64,000 bases of DNA from Planococcus sp. ISL-110 (GTDB lineage Bacteria > Bacillota > Bacilli > Bacillales_A > Planococcaceae), in assembly GCF_018613575.1 (NCBI RefSeq), contig NZ_JAGGPX010000012.1, positions 174,951 through 238,950 of the forward strand, in the 5' to 3' direction. This document shows positions 1-9,381 of the stretch, in pieces. Position numbers and translations under genes: made by a program. The notes below the pieces were generated by a model. That model worked only from the letters and a program-made list of their open reading frames with translations, ran no database searches and had not been told where the DNA came from. Each line of letters starts with the position of its first letter. Within the stretch, counting starts at the first letter, position 1.

Positions 1-77
1 GTGCTTCAACCGCTTTTTATTTACACACTATCAACAATCGATCTTTTACAGAATAAGGCCAGTATACAATAATTTCC

Positions 78-563
78 TTAATCCATACCAGTAAATGAAG
101 CGGGCATGACTACCGCGATGACTTCACCTGTCGCGCAAAGCCTTTCACCAGCATATACTTCCACCTTCACTTTGAATTTTTTCGGGTGGATTTCCTCAAC
201 TTTTCCCACTGCCTTTAAAACAACTCCCTGAGGCGTCGGTTTCAGATAGTCTACATGCAAAGAGGCTGTAACAAACCGTGGCGGTTCTTGACCACTGCCA
301 GGTTCAAAGCCATTTTTCCGGTGCAGCGCCAAAGAAGCGGAGCCTGTTCCGTGGCAATCGACCAGCGACGCAATCAATCCGCCATAAACAAATCCTGGAA
401 TAGCTGTGTGCACTTTCTTCGGCTCGTACAAAGTGACGGTTTCCCCACCATTCCAGGCTGTCCGGAAATGATGCCCTTCCTCATTGAGGCGGCCGCAGCC
501 GTAACACCAGGCAAAGTCTTCTGCGTATTCGTCCTGTATGGCGATAACTGAATGATTTTCCAT
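78..563 (-). CDS. PaaI-type hotdog acyl-CoA thioesterase
   Basis: 161 residues, the length of one hotdog domain. C20 and C23 form the CYGCG signature at the N-terminus that marks one PaaI subfamily, and residues 61-69 (GGLIASLVD) form the central helix with the Asp expected to act on the thioester. It should hydrolyse an acyl-CoA in the cytoplasm; the substrate cannot be read. The ATG follows an AGAGGA ribosome site seven bases upstream. It has no close partner gene within the window; what follows beyond position 1 is unseen. Confidence 0.85.
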   Translation of the reverse strand: MENHSVIAIQDEYAEDFAWCYGCGRLNEEGHHFRTAWNGGETVTLYEPKKVHTAIPGFVYGGLIASLVDCHGTGSASLALHRKNGFEPGSGQEPPRFVTASLHVDYLKPTPQGVVLKAVGKVEEIHPKKFKVKVEVYAGERLCATGEVIAVVMPASFTGMD

Positions 564-1143
564 GATTTCTTCCTCTTTTCATTGGGATATGTAGTTCTTG
601 ACTTCAGCTTGCGGTAGATACACCTTTCATTAGACAAAGGAAAAAGCATGATCCTTTTCATCAGATCATGCTTTTCCTTTTTCCATCCCTCGAAAATCCT
701 GAGGGATTTTTTGCACGCGGAAAATTTTATTAAATTCTTTCTACAAACTGTACAACTCTGACGAATACGAAACCCTCGTCATTGCAGTTTAGTCACGCTG
801 ACTGTCTTTGCCAATAAGGCAATTAGGTTCACATCTACTTCTCAGTGAATTTTTTGGTTCTGCAGCCAGGCTTTCAATTGCACTTCCACAAAAAACTTAC
901 GGCTTACTGTTTGAAACACTTTCCGGATAGAAACCCGATTAACAATGGTTCCTGACAAGAGTGAATATCGTCAGTAAAGCAAATTTCCCGCCAAGGCTGT
1001 GCAGTTTCTCGTCTGAAGGCGATTCTGGATTGGATCCAGTCGTATCTTCTGACGGTGATTCCGCCTTGTACTTTTATAATACCCATCTTAGATATAAATC
1101 TAAACCTATTTATAAAATTTTTTTATAAATTCTGAATAATATT
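564..1143. other. AT-rich gene-free stretch
   Basis: About 580 bases between the divergent thioesterase and pepF. Apart from the hairpin at 639-676 I see no gene. A 60-codon minus-strand frame at 904-1086 has no ribosome site and no recognisable sequence. The stretch could be decayed coding DNA, but nothing in it identifies what it was. Confidence 0.5.
639..676. terminator. Bidirectional hairpin upstream of the thioesterase
   Basis: Arms of about 12 bases (AAAAGCATGATC with GATCATGCTTTT) around a 10-base loop, with T-rich tails on both strands. No gene ends immediately on either side, so it may insulate the thioesterase promoter or be left over from a lost gene. Confidence 0.6.
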
Positions 1144-1172
1144 TTTACATTTCACCTTTGTCGCTCTATACT
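1144..1172 (+). promoter_or_regulatory. Sigma-A promoter of pepF
   Basis: TTTACA at 1144-1149 and TATACT at 1167-1172 are separated by exactly 17 bases, a near-consensus vegetative promoter. Transcription would start near 1179, leaving a leader of about 35 bases before the pepF start. Confidence 0.75.
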
Positions 1173-1214
1173 AATAATTAGTTCGAAAACCGTAATATAT
1201 AGAGGAGAGATCAT

Positions 1215-3032
1215 ATGGTTAAAAGTTTACCAGTACGTTCAGCAGTTCCTGTCGAAGAGACATGGGATTTGTCCAGTTTATTCGCCAGCTCCGAAGATTT
1301 CGATCAAGCAGTGGAAAGCTTGGAACAGGAAGCCCAAGCCTTAAATCAAAAAACTCAAGGGACCATCATCGATGTGCCCACCACCATTCAGGCTTTAACA
1401 GATTATATGGCCTTCCTCGAGAAATTAGTCGTGGTAAGCACCTATGCAAGTTTGACCATCAGCATAGACCAAACCAACGACGATGCTCAATTGCAGTCCA
1501 GCAAATTCAGCGCTGCTGCTGCCAAAATCAGCAGCTCACTGTCTTTCATCAACAGCGAGCTGCTGGCTTTGCCGAAAGAAATCCTGGAGCAGGCGATGCA
1601 GAAATCTGCAGAATTCAAAGTTTTTCTGGAAAAGCTGCTTCGCAAAAAACCTCATCAGCTGCATCCTGAAGTAGAAAAGAGCCTTGCTGCTTATTCTTCC
1701 ACTTTCAGTGCGCCATACGGTCTTTACAACACCACAAAAATGGTCGATATGAACTTCGAGGATTTTAGGGTGAACGGCCAAACATATCCACTAAGCTACG
1801 TTTCTTTTGAAGGCGACTGGGAAGCTGAGCCAAATACGGAGCTTCGCCGGGCAGCTTTTGATGCTTTTTCAAAAAAGCTGAAGGATTATCAGCACACAAC
1901 CGCCAAAACCTATGACATGCAATTGCAGACAGAAAAAACAACAGCGGATCTGCGTGGCTATGACAGTATTTTTGACTTTCTCCTCTTCAACCAGGAAGTG
2001 GACCGCTCGCTCTACAACCGCCAAATCGATCTGATCACCACGGAGCTGTCACCGCATATGCAGAAGTACGCCAAGCTATTGCAAAAAGCTCACGGCCTGG
2101 ACCGCATGACCTTCGCCGATTTAAAAATTTCTTTAGATCCCAGCTATGAACCGGAAATCACCGTGGAAGAATCCAAACAATACATCGATGATGCCCTATC
2201 GATTATGGGTCCGGACTATATCGAAATGGTGGACCGGTCTTATTCTGAAAGATGGATCGACTTTGCACAAAATAAAGGAAAATCGACCGGCGCTTTCTGC
2301 TCGAGTCCTTACGGTGATCATCCCTATATCTTGATTTCCTGGACGGGGCGCATGAACGAAGTCTTTGTACTGGCCCATGAACTTGGACACGCTGGCCATT
2401 TCTATAACGCCAACCGTGAACAAAACATCTTCAACGCACGGCCTTCCCTTTACTTTATCGAAGCACCTTCTACAATGAACGAAATGCTGGTCGCCAATCA
2501 TTTGCTGAAAAATTCAGAGGATCTGAAATTCAAACGTTGGGTAATTTCATCGATAGTAGCCAGAACCTATTACCATAACTTCGTCACCCACCTGCTTGAA
2601 GCTGCTTATCAGCGTAAGGTCTATGATCGGATTGATGCAGGAAAAAGCGTCAATGCCGGCATTTTAAACACCATAAAACGCGGTGTGCTGGAGGAATTCT
2701 GGGGAGATGCGGTCGACATTACAGATGGCGCCGAGCTGACCTGGATGCGCCAGCCGCATTATTACATGGGCTTGTACCCGTATACCTACAGTGCCGGATT
2801 GACCATCTCTACTCAAGTGTCCAAACGGATTTTAAATGAAGGCCAGCCGGCTGTAGATGAATGGCTGGAGGTTCTCAAAGCAGGAGGCACTAAAACACCG
2901 GTGGAACTTGCACAAATGGCCGGAGTCGATATCACGACCGAACAGCCGCTGCGCGACACTATTGCCTATATTGGCGAATTGGTGGATGAACTAGTGCGCT
3001 TGACCGAAGAAATTGAAGGGTCTAACAGCTGA
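1215..3032 (+). CDS. pepF: Oligoendopeptidase F (M3 family zinc peptidase)
   Basis: 605 residues, normal for PepF. The zinc site HELGH is at 388-392 and the third ligand is probably E423 in the A-P-S-T-M-N-E motif, as in M3 thimet-type enzymes. It cleaves short peptides in the cytoplasm and recycles amino acids from imported or degraded peptides. No signal peptide is present. The ATG has a GGAGAG ribosome site and a strong promoter directly upstream. It is monocistronic and ends at a terminator shared with the convergent permease. Confidence 0.95.
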   Translation: MVKSLPVRSAVPVEETWDLSSLFASSEDFDQAVESLEQEAQALNQKTQGTIIDVPTTIQALTDYMAFLEKLVVVSTYASLTISIDQTNDDAQLQSSKFSAAAAKISSSLSFINSELLALPKEILEQAMQKSAEFKVFLEKLLRKKPHQLHPEVEKSLAAYSSTFSAPYGLYNTTKMVDMNFEDFRVNGQTYPLSYVSFEGDWEAEPNTELRRAAFDAFSKKLKDYQHTTAKTYDMQLQTEKTTADLRGYDSIFDFLLFNQEVDRSLYNRQIDLITTELSPHMQKYAKLLQKAHGLDRMTFADLKISLDPSYEPEITVEESKQYIDDALSIMGPDYIEMVDRSYSERWIDFAQNKGKSTGAFCSSPYGDHPYILISWTGRMNEVFVLAHELGHAGHFYNANREQNIFNARPSLYFIEAPSTMNEMLVANHLLKNSEDLKFKRWVISSIVARTYYHNFVTHLLEAAYQRKVYDRIDAGKSVNAGILNTIKRGVLEEFWGDAVDITDGAELTWMRQPHYYMGLYPYTYSAGLTISTQVSKRILNEGQPAVDEWLEVLKAGGTKTPVELAQMAGVDITTEQPLRDTIAYIGELVDELVRLTEEIEGSNS

Positions 3033-3062
3033 AAACTTCACTCTGTTTTAAGCTTCAAACAT

Positions 3063-3103
3063 AAACAGAGCCGTGTGCAAAGTAACTGCGCACGGCTCTG
3101 TTT
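3063..3103. terminator. Bidirectional terminator between pepF and the permease
   Basis: Thirteen-base arms (AAACAGAGCCGTG with CACGGCTCTGTTT) followed by a T-rich run on the plus strand. Its right arm touches the stop codon region of the convergent permease gene, so it can serve both genes. Confidence 0.85.
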
Positions 3104-4389
3104 CAATTTTTCTTATTGCAGCGCAGCAATAGCTGTTCCACACCAATAGCGATGATGGTACCGGTGATCAAGCCATTTGATAAAGTAGCAGCGAGAACAG
3201 ACGGCAGATTCGCCATGCTTTCGGGCGGTACGAACATGATGCCGACGCCGCTCATCAAACCGAACGCTGCCACTTTATAAGAACGCTGCCTGTTTTTTTC
3301 ATTCTCCAACTCCGTAAAGGCCATTTCCACCATTTTAGTGAACACTGCAAAAATGACCGCATAAGCCACCGGAGCCGGCAAAGAAGCAAGAATGGACATA
3401 AGTGCTGGGAAAAAGCTGATCAGCATCACGATGAGACTGCCGAAGATAAAAGGTTTTAGCGCTGGCATTCTGGTGGCGCTGACAAAGCCGGCCGCTCCTG
3501 AAATCGGCACGGGACCGATGGACGAAAACAACCCGGCAATGATGTGATTGATGCCGGAGGCCGCTGAAGCCTGTTTGATGCGGTCAGGCGCTTGAATCGA
3601 AAAAGAGTTCTTCAACACGCTCTCCATTACCCGAATAGACGCCATCATATTGGCGATCAGCAGTATCGTTAAAAACAAAGCCGTAACAAACATGCCGCTG
3701 TCCCAGACTAATGGGCCAAAAACCAGCATTTCCGGCAAAGAAATTAAGGCGCTTGCGCCACCATCTGCTCCAGGCGCCTTCCCAAGAATCCAAAAAATCA
3801 GCCAGCCTGCTGCAATCGCAAACAAAATGGAGTAGCGGCTGACCCATGGCGCTTTGTGTCCCATGAAAAAGAAAGTCAGTAAGATTACCGCAATACCGCC
3901 CGCCAGCACTACACCATCCACCGGGTCGCCTTTCGAAACGATCCCCAACAACCCTGCCAGTATCGACTCGCTGATCTGCAGCACCAACAGCAGCAGATAA
4001 ACGAAAGTGATGGTTGGTGTAAAGAAAATCTTAAGCTTACCGACCAAGCCTGTATAAGTGAATACGATAAATAGGACACCACTGTACAACAAACCGCTTT
4101 GCAGCGCTTGAAGAGATTCTTCCATAGAGGAATACATGATGCCGACTAAGCCCGCGTAAACAATGAAAATTCCCCACCATAAACCGGCTGGCCCTTCGTT
4201 GATCGGCATGCGGTGGCCGATAGATGCCTGCACTAAACAGGCGATGCCCAGCACAAACATGGTCCGCTGAACGAATAGCGCCGTATCTGCCGTATCCATG
4301 CCAAAGATGCTGGCAATGGCAACTGGTGCTGCAATAGAGGAGGCAATCAGAAAGACCGCCCATTGCACACCGCCAAAAATACTTTTCAT
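3103..4389 (-). CDS. NCS2-type uracil/xanthine permease (YwdJ-like)
   Basis: About 428 residues with a dozen or more hydrophobic segments. The N-terminal G-G-x-Q-W pattern and a glycine-rich P-I-S-G-A-A-G-F segment near residue 300 resemble the NCS2 nucleobase-ascorbate transporter family. It should import a purine or pyrimidine base with a cation. I chose the ATG at 4389, which has GTGGGG nine bases upstream; a GTG at 4404 is an alternative with a poorer ribosome site. No riboswitch is visible upstream, unlike pbuX further along. Confidence 0.8.
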   Translation of the reverse strand: MKSIFGGVQWAVFLIASSIAAPVAIASIFGMDTADTALFVQRTMFVLGIACLVQASIGHRMPINEGPAGLWWGIFIVYAGLVGIMYSSMEESLQALQSGLLYSGVLFIVFTYTGLVGKLKIFFTPTITFVYLLLLVLQISESILAGLLGIVSKGDPVDGVVLAGGIAVILLTFFFMGHKAPWVSRYSILFAIAAGWLIFWILGKAPGADGGASALISLPEMLVFGPLVWDSGMFVTALFLTILLIANMMASIRVMESVLKNSFSIQAPDRIKQASAASGINHIIAGLFSSIGPVPISGAAGFVSATRMPALKPFIFGSLIVMLISFFPALMSILASLPAPVAYAVIFAVFTKMVEMAFTELENEKNRQRSYKVAAFGLMSGVGIMFVPPESMANLPSVLAATLSNGLITGTIIAIGVEQLLLRCNKKN

Positions 4390-4452
4390 AACCGATTTCC
4401 CCACTTCTTCATTCTTGTCAATTGCTTACAGTATACACTCTTTAAAACAATC

Positions 4453-4479
4453 AAAAAAAGCCCTGACGGTTGTCAGGAC
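4453..4479 (-). terminator. Terminator of the small membrane protein gene
   Basis: GTCCTGAC paired with GTCAGGGC around a four-base loop, followed by seven T residues in the minus-strand transcript. It overlaps the stop codon of the upstream gene and separates it from the permease. Confidence 0.9.
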
Positions 4480-4742
4480 TTCGGTTTATTACGGACTTCT
4501 TTTTCTTCATTTACTTTGTCTACTGTTTCCTGTGGATCAGCAACTTCCTCATCCGGTCTTTCCGCGTCAAAACCATCTTTGTAGACAGCTGGATAGCCCT
4601 GGTCTTCCAATTGCTTTACTTGCTTGTGTGAAGCTTTAACCAATAACCGCACGATCAGCACGGATAAAATGAATATGATAACGACAGAAATAATCCCAGG
4701 GATGTATTCCGATTTGTCTTCAGGAAAATATAAAAAATCCAT
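4473..4742 (-). CDS. Small single-span membrane protein
   Basis: 89 residues. One hydrophobic helix at about residues 15-36 is followed by a charged, acidic cytoplasmic-type tail rich in Glu, Asp and Lys. I do not recognise a family. The ATG at 4742 is favoured by an AAAGGTGG ribosome site; a GTG 15 bases further upstream is possible. It is followed at once by its own terminator, so it is a monocistronic gene. Confidence 0.65.
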   Translation of the reverse strand: MDFLYFPEDKSEYIPGIISVVIIFILSVLIVRLLVKASHKQVKQLEDQGYPAVYKDGFDAERPDEEVADPQETVDKVNEEKEVRNKPKS

Positions 4743-4868
4743 TGTGTTGATTCCCACCTTTAAACCTTAAGTTTCATTTCATTATACATGATTCCTGCTT
4801 CCGTTCTTTTGAGGAAGGTGAACATTTCATGGCAAGTTCTTTTTGGCTGCCAAGGATTTCATGCCATT

Positions 4869-4902
4869 GGAAAAGCCGATTCTCTTTAGAATCGGCTTTT
4901 CC
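4869..4902 (-). terminator. Terminator of the NAD(P)-binding oxidoreductase gene
   Basis: Fourteen-base perfect arms (GGAAAAGCCGATTC with GAATCGGCTTTTCC) around a six-base loop, just downstream of the stop at 4909. Confidence 0.85.
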
Positions 4903-4908
4903 GGACTT

Positions 4909-5550
4909 TCAATGACTTTCAGAAACGACGGTGAACCGTCTATTCATATGTTCGCCACTTTCGATTTCATCGACCAATGCAAGTGCATAATCAGCATAGC
5001 TGATATAGCTTTTCCCTTTGCTGTTGACGATAAATGCATCATCGCCTTTTTGGTAACGCCCCGTTCTGCGGCCCTCCGGATCGAAAAATGCTGCAGGGCT
5101 CAAAAATGTCCATTGAATTCCTTCTGATGATTCCAGGTCGGCCAAATTTTGCGCTTGGCCGTTGGCGATCGATTTAAACGCTTCAGGAAACTCCGGAGTT
5201 TCTGCCAGACGGGTCGTTCGCGCTTCATCAACAAATAAACTGCCAGCGCCTCCGACCACAATCAAACGGGTATCCGAAGCTTTTTTGAGCGTATCAATCA
5301 GAAGTCTTCCGGCTTCTATATGCTGCCCAGCCTTTTCAGGGGGAACACCAAACGCGTTGACCACCACATCAAAGGGAACCAAATCTTCTGCCGTTAAACT
5401 GAAAACATCCTTTTCCAGCACCGGCACGTCGGAATTCTCGACTTTTTGCGAATTTCGGACGATGGCCGTTACTTCATGCCCTCTTTTCAACGCTTCTTTC
5501 AAAATTAAATTACCGGCTTTTCCTGTAGCACCAATAATCCCTATTTTCAT
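4909..5550 (-). CDS. NAD(P)-binding Rossmann oxidoreductase (YwnB-like)
   Basis: 213 residues. The dinucleotide-binding loop G7-A-T-G-K-A-G13 opens the protein, as in the NmrA/atypical SDR group; the first 30 residues resemble B. subtilis YwnB. The canonical Tyr-x-x-x-Lys dyad is not obvious, as is common in this group. It probably reduces a small metabolite or senses NAD(P) redox state. The ATG has a GGAGGGG ribosome site. It lies 80 bases after the flavin monooxygenase gene on the same strand. Confidence 0.8.
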   Translation of the reverse strand: MKIGIIGATGKAGNLILKEALKRGHEVTAIVRNSQKVENSDVPVLEKDVFSLTAEDLVPFDVVVNAFGVPPEKAGQHIEAGRLLIDTLKKASDTRLIVVGGAGSLFVDEARTTRLAETPEFPEAFKSIANGQAQNLADLESSEGIQWTFLSPAAFFDPEGRRTGRYQKGDDAFIVNSKGKSYISYADYALALVDEIESGEHMNRRFTVVSESH

Positions 5551-5630
5551 TTACTTCCCCTCCAGTCTCTATAATCTGTATAGAAAGAACAAAAAGATCA
5601 GTTTTCATAAGAAATGCGGCTGCTTTTCTT

Positions 5631-6674
5631 TCATGCATTTGAAGAAGTGGAATGCTGTTGGATCAGATCAAATCGATCAGCTGCCTGCTTCAGCACTTCA
5701 AATGAACGTTTTCTTTTTTCCTGGTCGTAGATATAGGAAACCGCAATCACTTCATCAATCTGCAGTTCGGCTACAAATGTCCCCAAGCGTTCGCTGATCG
5801 TCTCCACATCGCCTTTAAAGCTGTATTGCGACATTCCCCGCACCATCATTTCCTCGCGGTAGCTCCATTGGCCATCCATTGTATCAAGCGGAGGCTGCAA
5901 CAGGTTCTTGCTGCCTCTCACAACATTTAAATAAAATTGATCACTGGACGTCGCCAACTTCTCAGCTTCTTCGTTGGAGTCGGCTCCGATGACATTGACG
6001 CAAACCATCACATACGGCTCGGCCAAGTATTCAGAAGGCTGAAATCCGCTGCGGTAAATCTGTAATGCCTGTTCTAGCTGCTGCGGTGCGAAATGCGCCG
6101 CGAAAACATATGGCAGTCCAAGGCGTGCGGCAAGCTGGGCACTCGAGGTGCTGGATCCGAGGATATAAACCGGCACTGCCGTCCCCACTCCCGGATGCGC
6201 CCGTACAGGCCCTTGCTCATGAAGCGGCTTTAAGTAATTTTGCAATTCAACAACGTCCTGTGGAAAAGCGAACGCTGTTTCCTGCGTCGTTCTGCGGAGT
6301 GCATGAGCTGTCTGCATATCCGTTCCTGGAGCACGCCCAAGACCAAGATTCAAACGTCCCGGATGCAAGGTTTCCAAAGTGCCGAATTGTTCCGCGACAA
6401 CCAACGGGGTGTGGTTCGGCAGCATGATGCCCCCCGATCCCACTTGAATGGATCTGGTGTTTTCAAGAACTTTGGAAATCAAAATTGCTGTAGCAGAGCT
6501 GGCAAGAGTGGCTGTATTGTGATGCTCAGACAGCCAGAATCGCCGATAGCCCAATTTCTCTACATGCTGTGAAATGGTGACCATTTCATCTAATGCATCT
6601 TTCGTGGTTCCACCTTCACGGACTGGAACCAAGTCCAGAACGGAAATCGGAAATGAATCTATGGGTTGTGACAT
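5631..6674 (-). CDS. LLM-class flavin-dependent oxidoreductase
   Basis: 347 residues forming one luciferase-like TIM barrel. The segments SEHHN near residues 49-53, [11 protein letters not shown] near 97-107 and LGLGRAPG near 131-138 are the family signature (relatives in Bacillus include YceB and YvbT). It uses reduced FMN to oxygenate or reduce an unknown organic substrate in the cytoplasm. The ATG follows AAAGGAAG. The next gene downstream is a Rossmann oxidoreductase and the pair may share a transcript. Confidence 0.85.
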   Translation of the reverse strand: MSQPIDSFPISVLDLVPVREGGTTKDALDEMVTISQHVEKLGYRRFWLSEHHNTATLASSATAILISKVLENTRSIQVGSGGIMLPNHTPLVVAEQFGTLETLHPGRLNLGLGRAPGTDMQTAHALRRTTQETAFAFPQDVVELQNYLKPLHEQGPVRAHPGVGTAVPVYILGSSTSSAQLAARLGLPYVFAAHFAPQQLEQALQIYRSGFQPSEYLAEPYVMVCVNVIGADSNEEAEKLATSSDQFYLNVVRGSKNLLQPPLDTMDGQWSYREEMMVRGMSQYSFKGDVETISERLGTFVAELQIDEVIAVSYIYDQEKRKRSFEVLKQAADRFDLIQQHSTSSNA

Positions 6675-6782
6675 TTTTTAACTTCCTTTCATCCTTCGTA
6701 TGCTTTAAGGATAAAAGGAAAATATCTGGTATACAAACTTTCTGCCTGCCTCTAACTGATCGAGGCAGAGATGGCTGACCGT

Positions 6783-7517
6783 TCAAATTTCATAATCCTT
6801 CCCTATCATTGCAAACTCGACTTCACCAGAATAGCTGGACTTTGCCGCATGCAAAATTTCATCCAGCTCTCCGTATTGCGGCAGATGGGTCAGCAACATT
6901 TTTTTGGCACCAGCACGTTCAGCAAGCTCTCCAGCCTGGCTGCCGCTAAGATGGCCTTGAATAATTCCAATGTATTTTTCGTAGAGATTTGATTCGGCAA
7001 CAAGCAAATCAGCTTCTTGCGAAAAATCGATCAGCTCTTCTTTCCAGCTGGTATCTGCAGTAAATACAGCAGTCCGTCCATTCGCTGTGAATTTCATGGC
7101 CAGACAGTATACCGGGTGAATCGTTTCACAGAACGAAACCTGCCACGGACCAAGTTCAAGCGTTTCCGAAGCCTGTATGGCCCGGCCTTCGGTGACGCCT
7201 TTATATGACAACTTCTCGAATTCATCAGAATCCTTATCATGGGCGTAGATAAACAAAGGAGTATCCCACTTCTTCAATTGCATGCCCACCATCGCTGCAT
7301 GCTGCAGTACGCCGATATCAGCGACATGGTCTGGATGGTAATGGCTGATGATGACAGCATCCAATTCACTCAATTCCGTGTAATTCTGAACTGCCGCCAA
7401 CACTCCACTGCCGCAATCGATCAAACAGCGGAAACCGTCCTGCTCAATCAAAAAAGCCGAGGTTGCTTCATTTTTATTGGGATAACCGCCCCAAATGCCA
7501 ATTGGTATGATCTTCAA
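6783..7517 (-). CDS. MBL-fold metallo-hydrolase (YhfI-like)
   Basis: 244 residues from a TTG start at 7517 that has GAGGAG eight bases upstream; the longer frame from an ATG at 7532 would place the start inside that ribosome site. The start also matches the family, whose members begin at the I-x-x-x-G-x-W-G-G-Y-P strand. Zinc ligands H59, H61, D63 and H64 form the HxHxDH motif. It resembles the RNase Z-like YhfI hydrolases of unknown physiological substrate. Confidence 0.8.
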   Translation of the reverse strand: MKIIPIGIWGGYPNKNEATSAFLIEQDGFRCLIDCGSGVLAAVQNYTELSELDAVIISHYHPDHVADIGVLQHAAMVGMQLKKWDTPLFIYAHDKDSDEFEKLSYKGVTEGRAIQASETLELGPWQVSFCETIHPVYCLAMKFTANGRTAVFTADTSWKEELIDFSQEADLLVAESNLYEKYIGIIQGHLSGSQAGELAERAGAKKMLLTHLPQYGELDEILHAAKSSYSGEVEFAMIGKDYEI

Positions 7518-7575
7518 AAAACCACTCCTCATCCCTAATTTTCTTCAGTATAACCGATTACTTAAAGTTCCTGTT

Positions 7576-7601
7576 GTTTAACCCTTCGTTCGCGGTGGTA
7601 T
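7576..7601 (+). promoter_or_regulatory. Sigma-B-like promoter of the YflT-family stress gene
   Basis: GTTTAA at 7576-7581 and TGGTAT at 7596-7601 are spaced by 14 bases, matching the sigma-B pattern GTTTAA-N12-15-GGGTAT with one mismatch. It sits about 40 bases before a gene whose family is part of the general stress response. Confidence 0.65.
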
Positions 7602-7639
7602 GCATACTAATAAGATAGAAATTACTTGGAGGGATTACA

Positions 7640-7969
7640 TTGACTTTAAAAATGACAGTTGAAAACGCAGTACAAGCCAAAAAAGAAATCGAAAAGTTAG
7701 AAACTCAAGGATACACGCACGATGACATCTACATTTTTGCGCACGATAAAAAACGCAATAAGGACATTACGAAAGCATTAGACACAGAAGAAGTCGGCAT
7801 GAAAGAACAAGGCTTCCTCGACAGCATGAAAAATATGACCAGTTCACGAGGCGATGAGCTTCGCGCGAAATTGGCAGCTGCCGGTTTATCGGATCAAGAA
7901 GCAGAGCAGTATGAAGAAGAACTTGATAAAGGAAAATTGGTCATTGTCGCGAATAAAAACGTTGAATAA
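7640..7969 (+). CDS. YflT-family general stress protein
   Basis: 109 residues, soluble and highly charged. The N-terminal half (T-V-E-N-A, then G-Y-T-H-D-D-I-Y-I-F-A) matches the heat-induced stress protein YflT domain. The TTG start at 7640 has GGAGGG six bases upstream and is preferred over the internal ATG at about codon 5. A sigma-B-like promoter precedes it and a terminator follows, so it is a single stress-induced gene. The biochemical role of this family is not known. Confidence 0.8.
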   Translation: MTLKMTVENAVQAKKEIEKLETQGYTHDDIYIFAHDKKRNKDITKALDTEEVGMKEQGFLDSMKNMTSSRGDELRAKLAAAGLSDQEAEQYEEELDKGKLVIVANKNVE

Positions 7970-7980
7970 GTAGTTTCCAA

Positions 7981-8012
7981 AGCATCGCCTGTGCACTGGG
8001 TGATGCTTTTTT
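7981..8012 (+). terminator. Terminator of the YflT-family gene
   Basis: AGCATC-CC paired with GG-GATGCT, followed by six T residues. Confidence 0.85.
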
Positions 8013-8219
8013 ATGCATTAAACTTGATTTAAAACTTATTGTTTAATTATTCTAATATGTTATTTTTACCCAAGCTCACGCCTAGGTATATTGAGTTATA
8101 TGTATTAACAGCAACTTTTCTCTATTGTATCCTTTTGCGAATTTTGTTATATTTAGATAGGGATTTTTTAATTTTTAAAAAACTTATCAATGCATCAAAT
8201 CGCACCAAGGGGGAACAAC

Positions 8220-9275
8220 ATGAAAAGTTTAAAAATGGGAAGTGCCTTTGTCGGCATTATCGTCGGAGCCGGGTTTGCTTCTGGCCAAGAGATTCTGCAG
8301 TATTTTACCAGTTTCGGCTATATGGGGACAATCGCAGCAATTCTTGCAACCGCTTTATTTGCATATTTAGGAATGAGCTTGACGCGTCTGGGAAGCCGGA
8401 TGAAAACCACCTCACATAAAGAAGCCATTTTTGGCATTAGCGGGAAAATAATTGGGACCATCGTTGATTACATCATCATCCTTACTTTGTTTGGTGTAGG
8501 AGTGGTGATGATTGCAGGAGCAGGTTCTATCTTCTCTCAGCAATTCGATTTACCGGCACCGCTGGGCAGTACAGTCATGGTAATTTTGGTCGTTCTGACC
8601 ATCATGCTGAATGTCCAAAAAGTCATCGCCATTATCGGCAGCATCACACCGTTTCTGATCATCGCTGTCATCGGTTTGGCTGTTTACAGTCTGATGACGA
8701 TGGATTCCACATTTGCTTCACTGGATCCGATTGCCAATGAGCAAGCTTCGCCCTTGCCAAACTGGTTCCTTTCAGCACTCAATTATGTATCATTCAATAT
8801 TGCTGTTGGTGCTTCGATGGCCATTGTTATGGGGGGAACTGAAAAGGATGAAAAAATCGCAGCACGCGGCGGTTTTATTGGCGGCCTCGTTCTGGGCGGC
8901 CTGATTATCCTGAGCCATTTAGCAATTTTCTCCAAAGTGGATGTTGTCGGCAGCGCAGAATTGCCATTGCTGCAAATTGCCGATGATATTTCACCAGTCC
9001 TCGGGATCTTTATGTCGTTTATCCTATTCGCCATGATCTACAATACAGCAGTCAGTATGCTGTTTTCATTCTCAGCGCGTTTTGTTGTAATGGGCACTAA
9101 AAAATTCCGTATTTTCGTCATCATCGTCGGAATTGTCGCTTACATTTTAAGTTTTGTCGGGTTCACAGAGCTCGTTAGTCTGTTTTATCCGATCGTCGGC
9201 TATCTCGGCTTTTTCCTTGTCGGAGCCTTAATCTTAGCTGATATCCGAAAACCGCATAAAAAGAAACATCAATAA
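8220..9275 (+). CDS. ykvI: YkvI-family polytopic membrane protein
   Basis: 351 residues with about ten hydrophobic helices. The opening segment with G-A-G-F-A-S-G-Q-E is the unwound first-helix motif of APC-fold transporters and is characteristic of YkvI. It is probably a secondary transporter of unknown substrate. I moved the start to the ATG at 8220, which has AAGGGGG six bases before it; the longer frame has no ribosome site. It is followed by a strong terminator. A ykvR homologue lies 1.3 kb downstream, echoing the linkage of these names in B. subtilis. Confidence 0.8.
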   Translation: MKSLKMGSAFVGIIVGAGFASGQEILQYFTSFGYMGTIAAILATALFAYLGMSLTRLGSRMKTTSHKEAIFGISGKIIGTIVDYIIILTLFGVGVVMIAGAGSIFSQQFDLPAPLGSTVMVILVVLTIMLNVQKVIAIIGSITPFLIIAVIGLAVYSLMTMDSTFASLDPIANEQASPLPNWFLSALNYVSFNIAVGASMAIVMGGTEKDEKIAARGGFIGGLVLGGLIILSHLAIFSKVDVVGSAELPLLQIADDISPVLGIFMSFILFAMIYNTAVSMLFSFSARFVVMGTKKFRIFVIIVGIVAYILSFVGFTELVSLFYPIVGYLGFFLVGALILADIRKPHKKKHQ

Positions 9276-9303
9276 GTGGGATTCTTTCCCCGCCGACACC
9301 CAC

Positions 9304-9341
9304 GCCGCCAAAGCCTGCCACACTGCTTTGGCGGCTTTTTT
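9304..9341 (+). terminator. Terminator of ykvI
   Basis: Perfect 11-base arms (GCCGCCAAAGC with GCTTTGGCGGC) and six T residues. Confidence 0.9.
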
Positions 9342-9381
9342 ATGGTACCGTTAATTAAAGAAAACCGGAAGGAGTCTCTTT

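Noticed and set aside
904..1086. 60-codon minus-strand open frame in the gap before pepF
   Set aside because: No ribosome site, no recognisable sequence; may be chance in a long gap.
5162..5797. 211-codon plus-strand open frame
   Set aside because: Antisense to the Rossmann oxidoreductase and the flavin monooxygenase end; no ribosome site.
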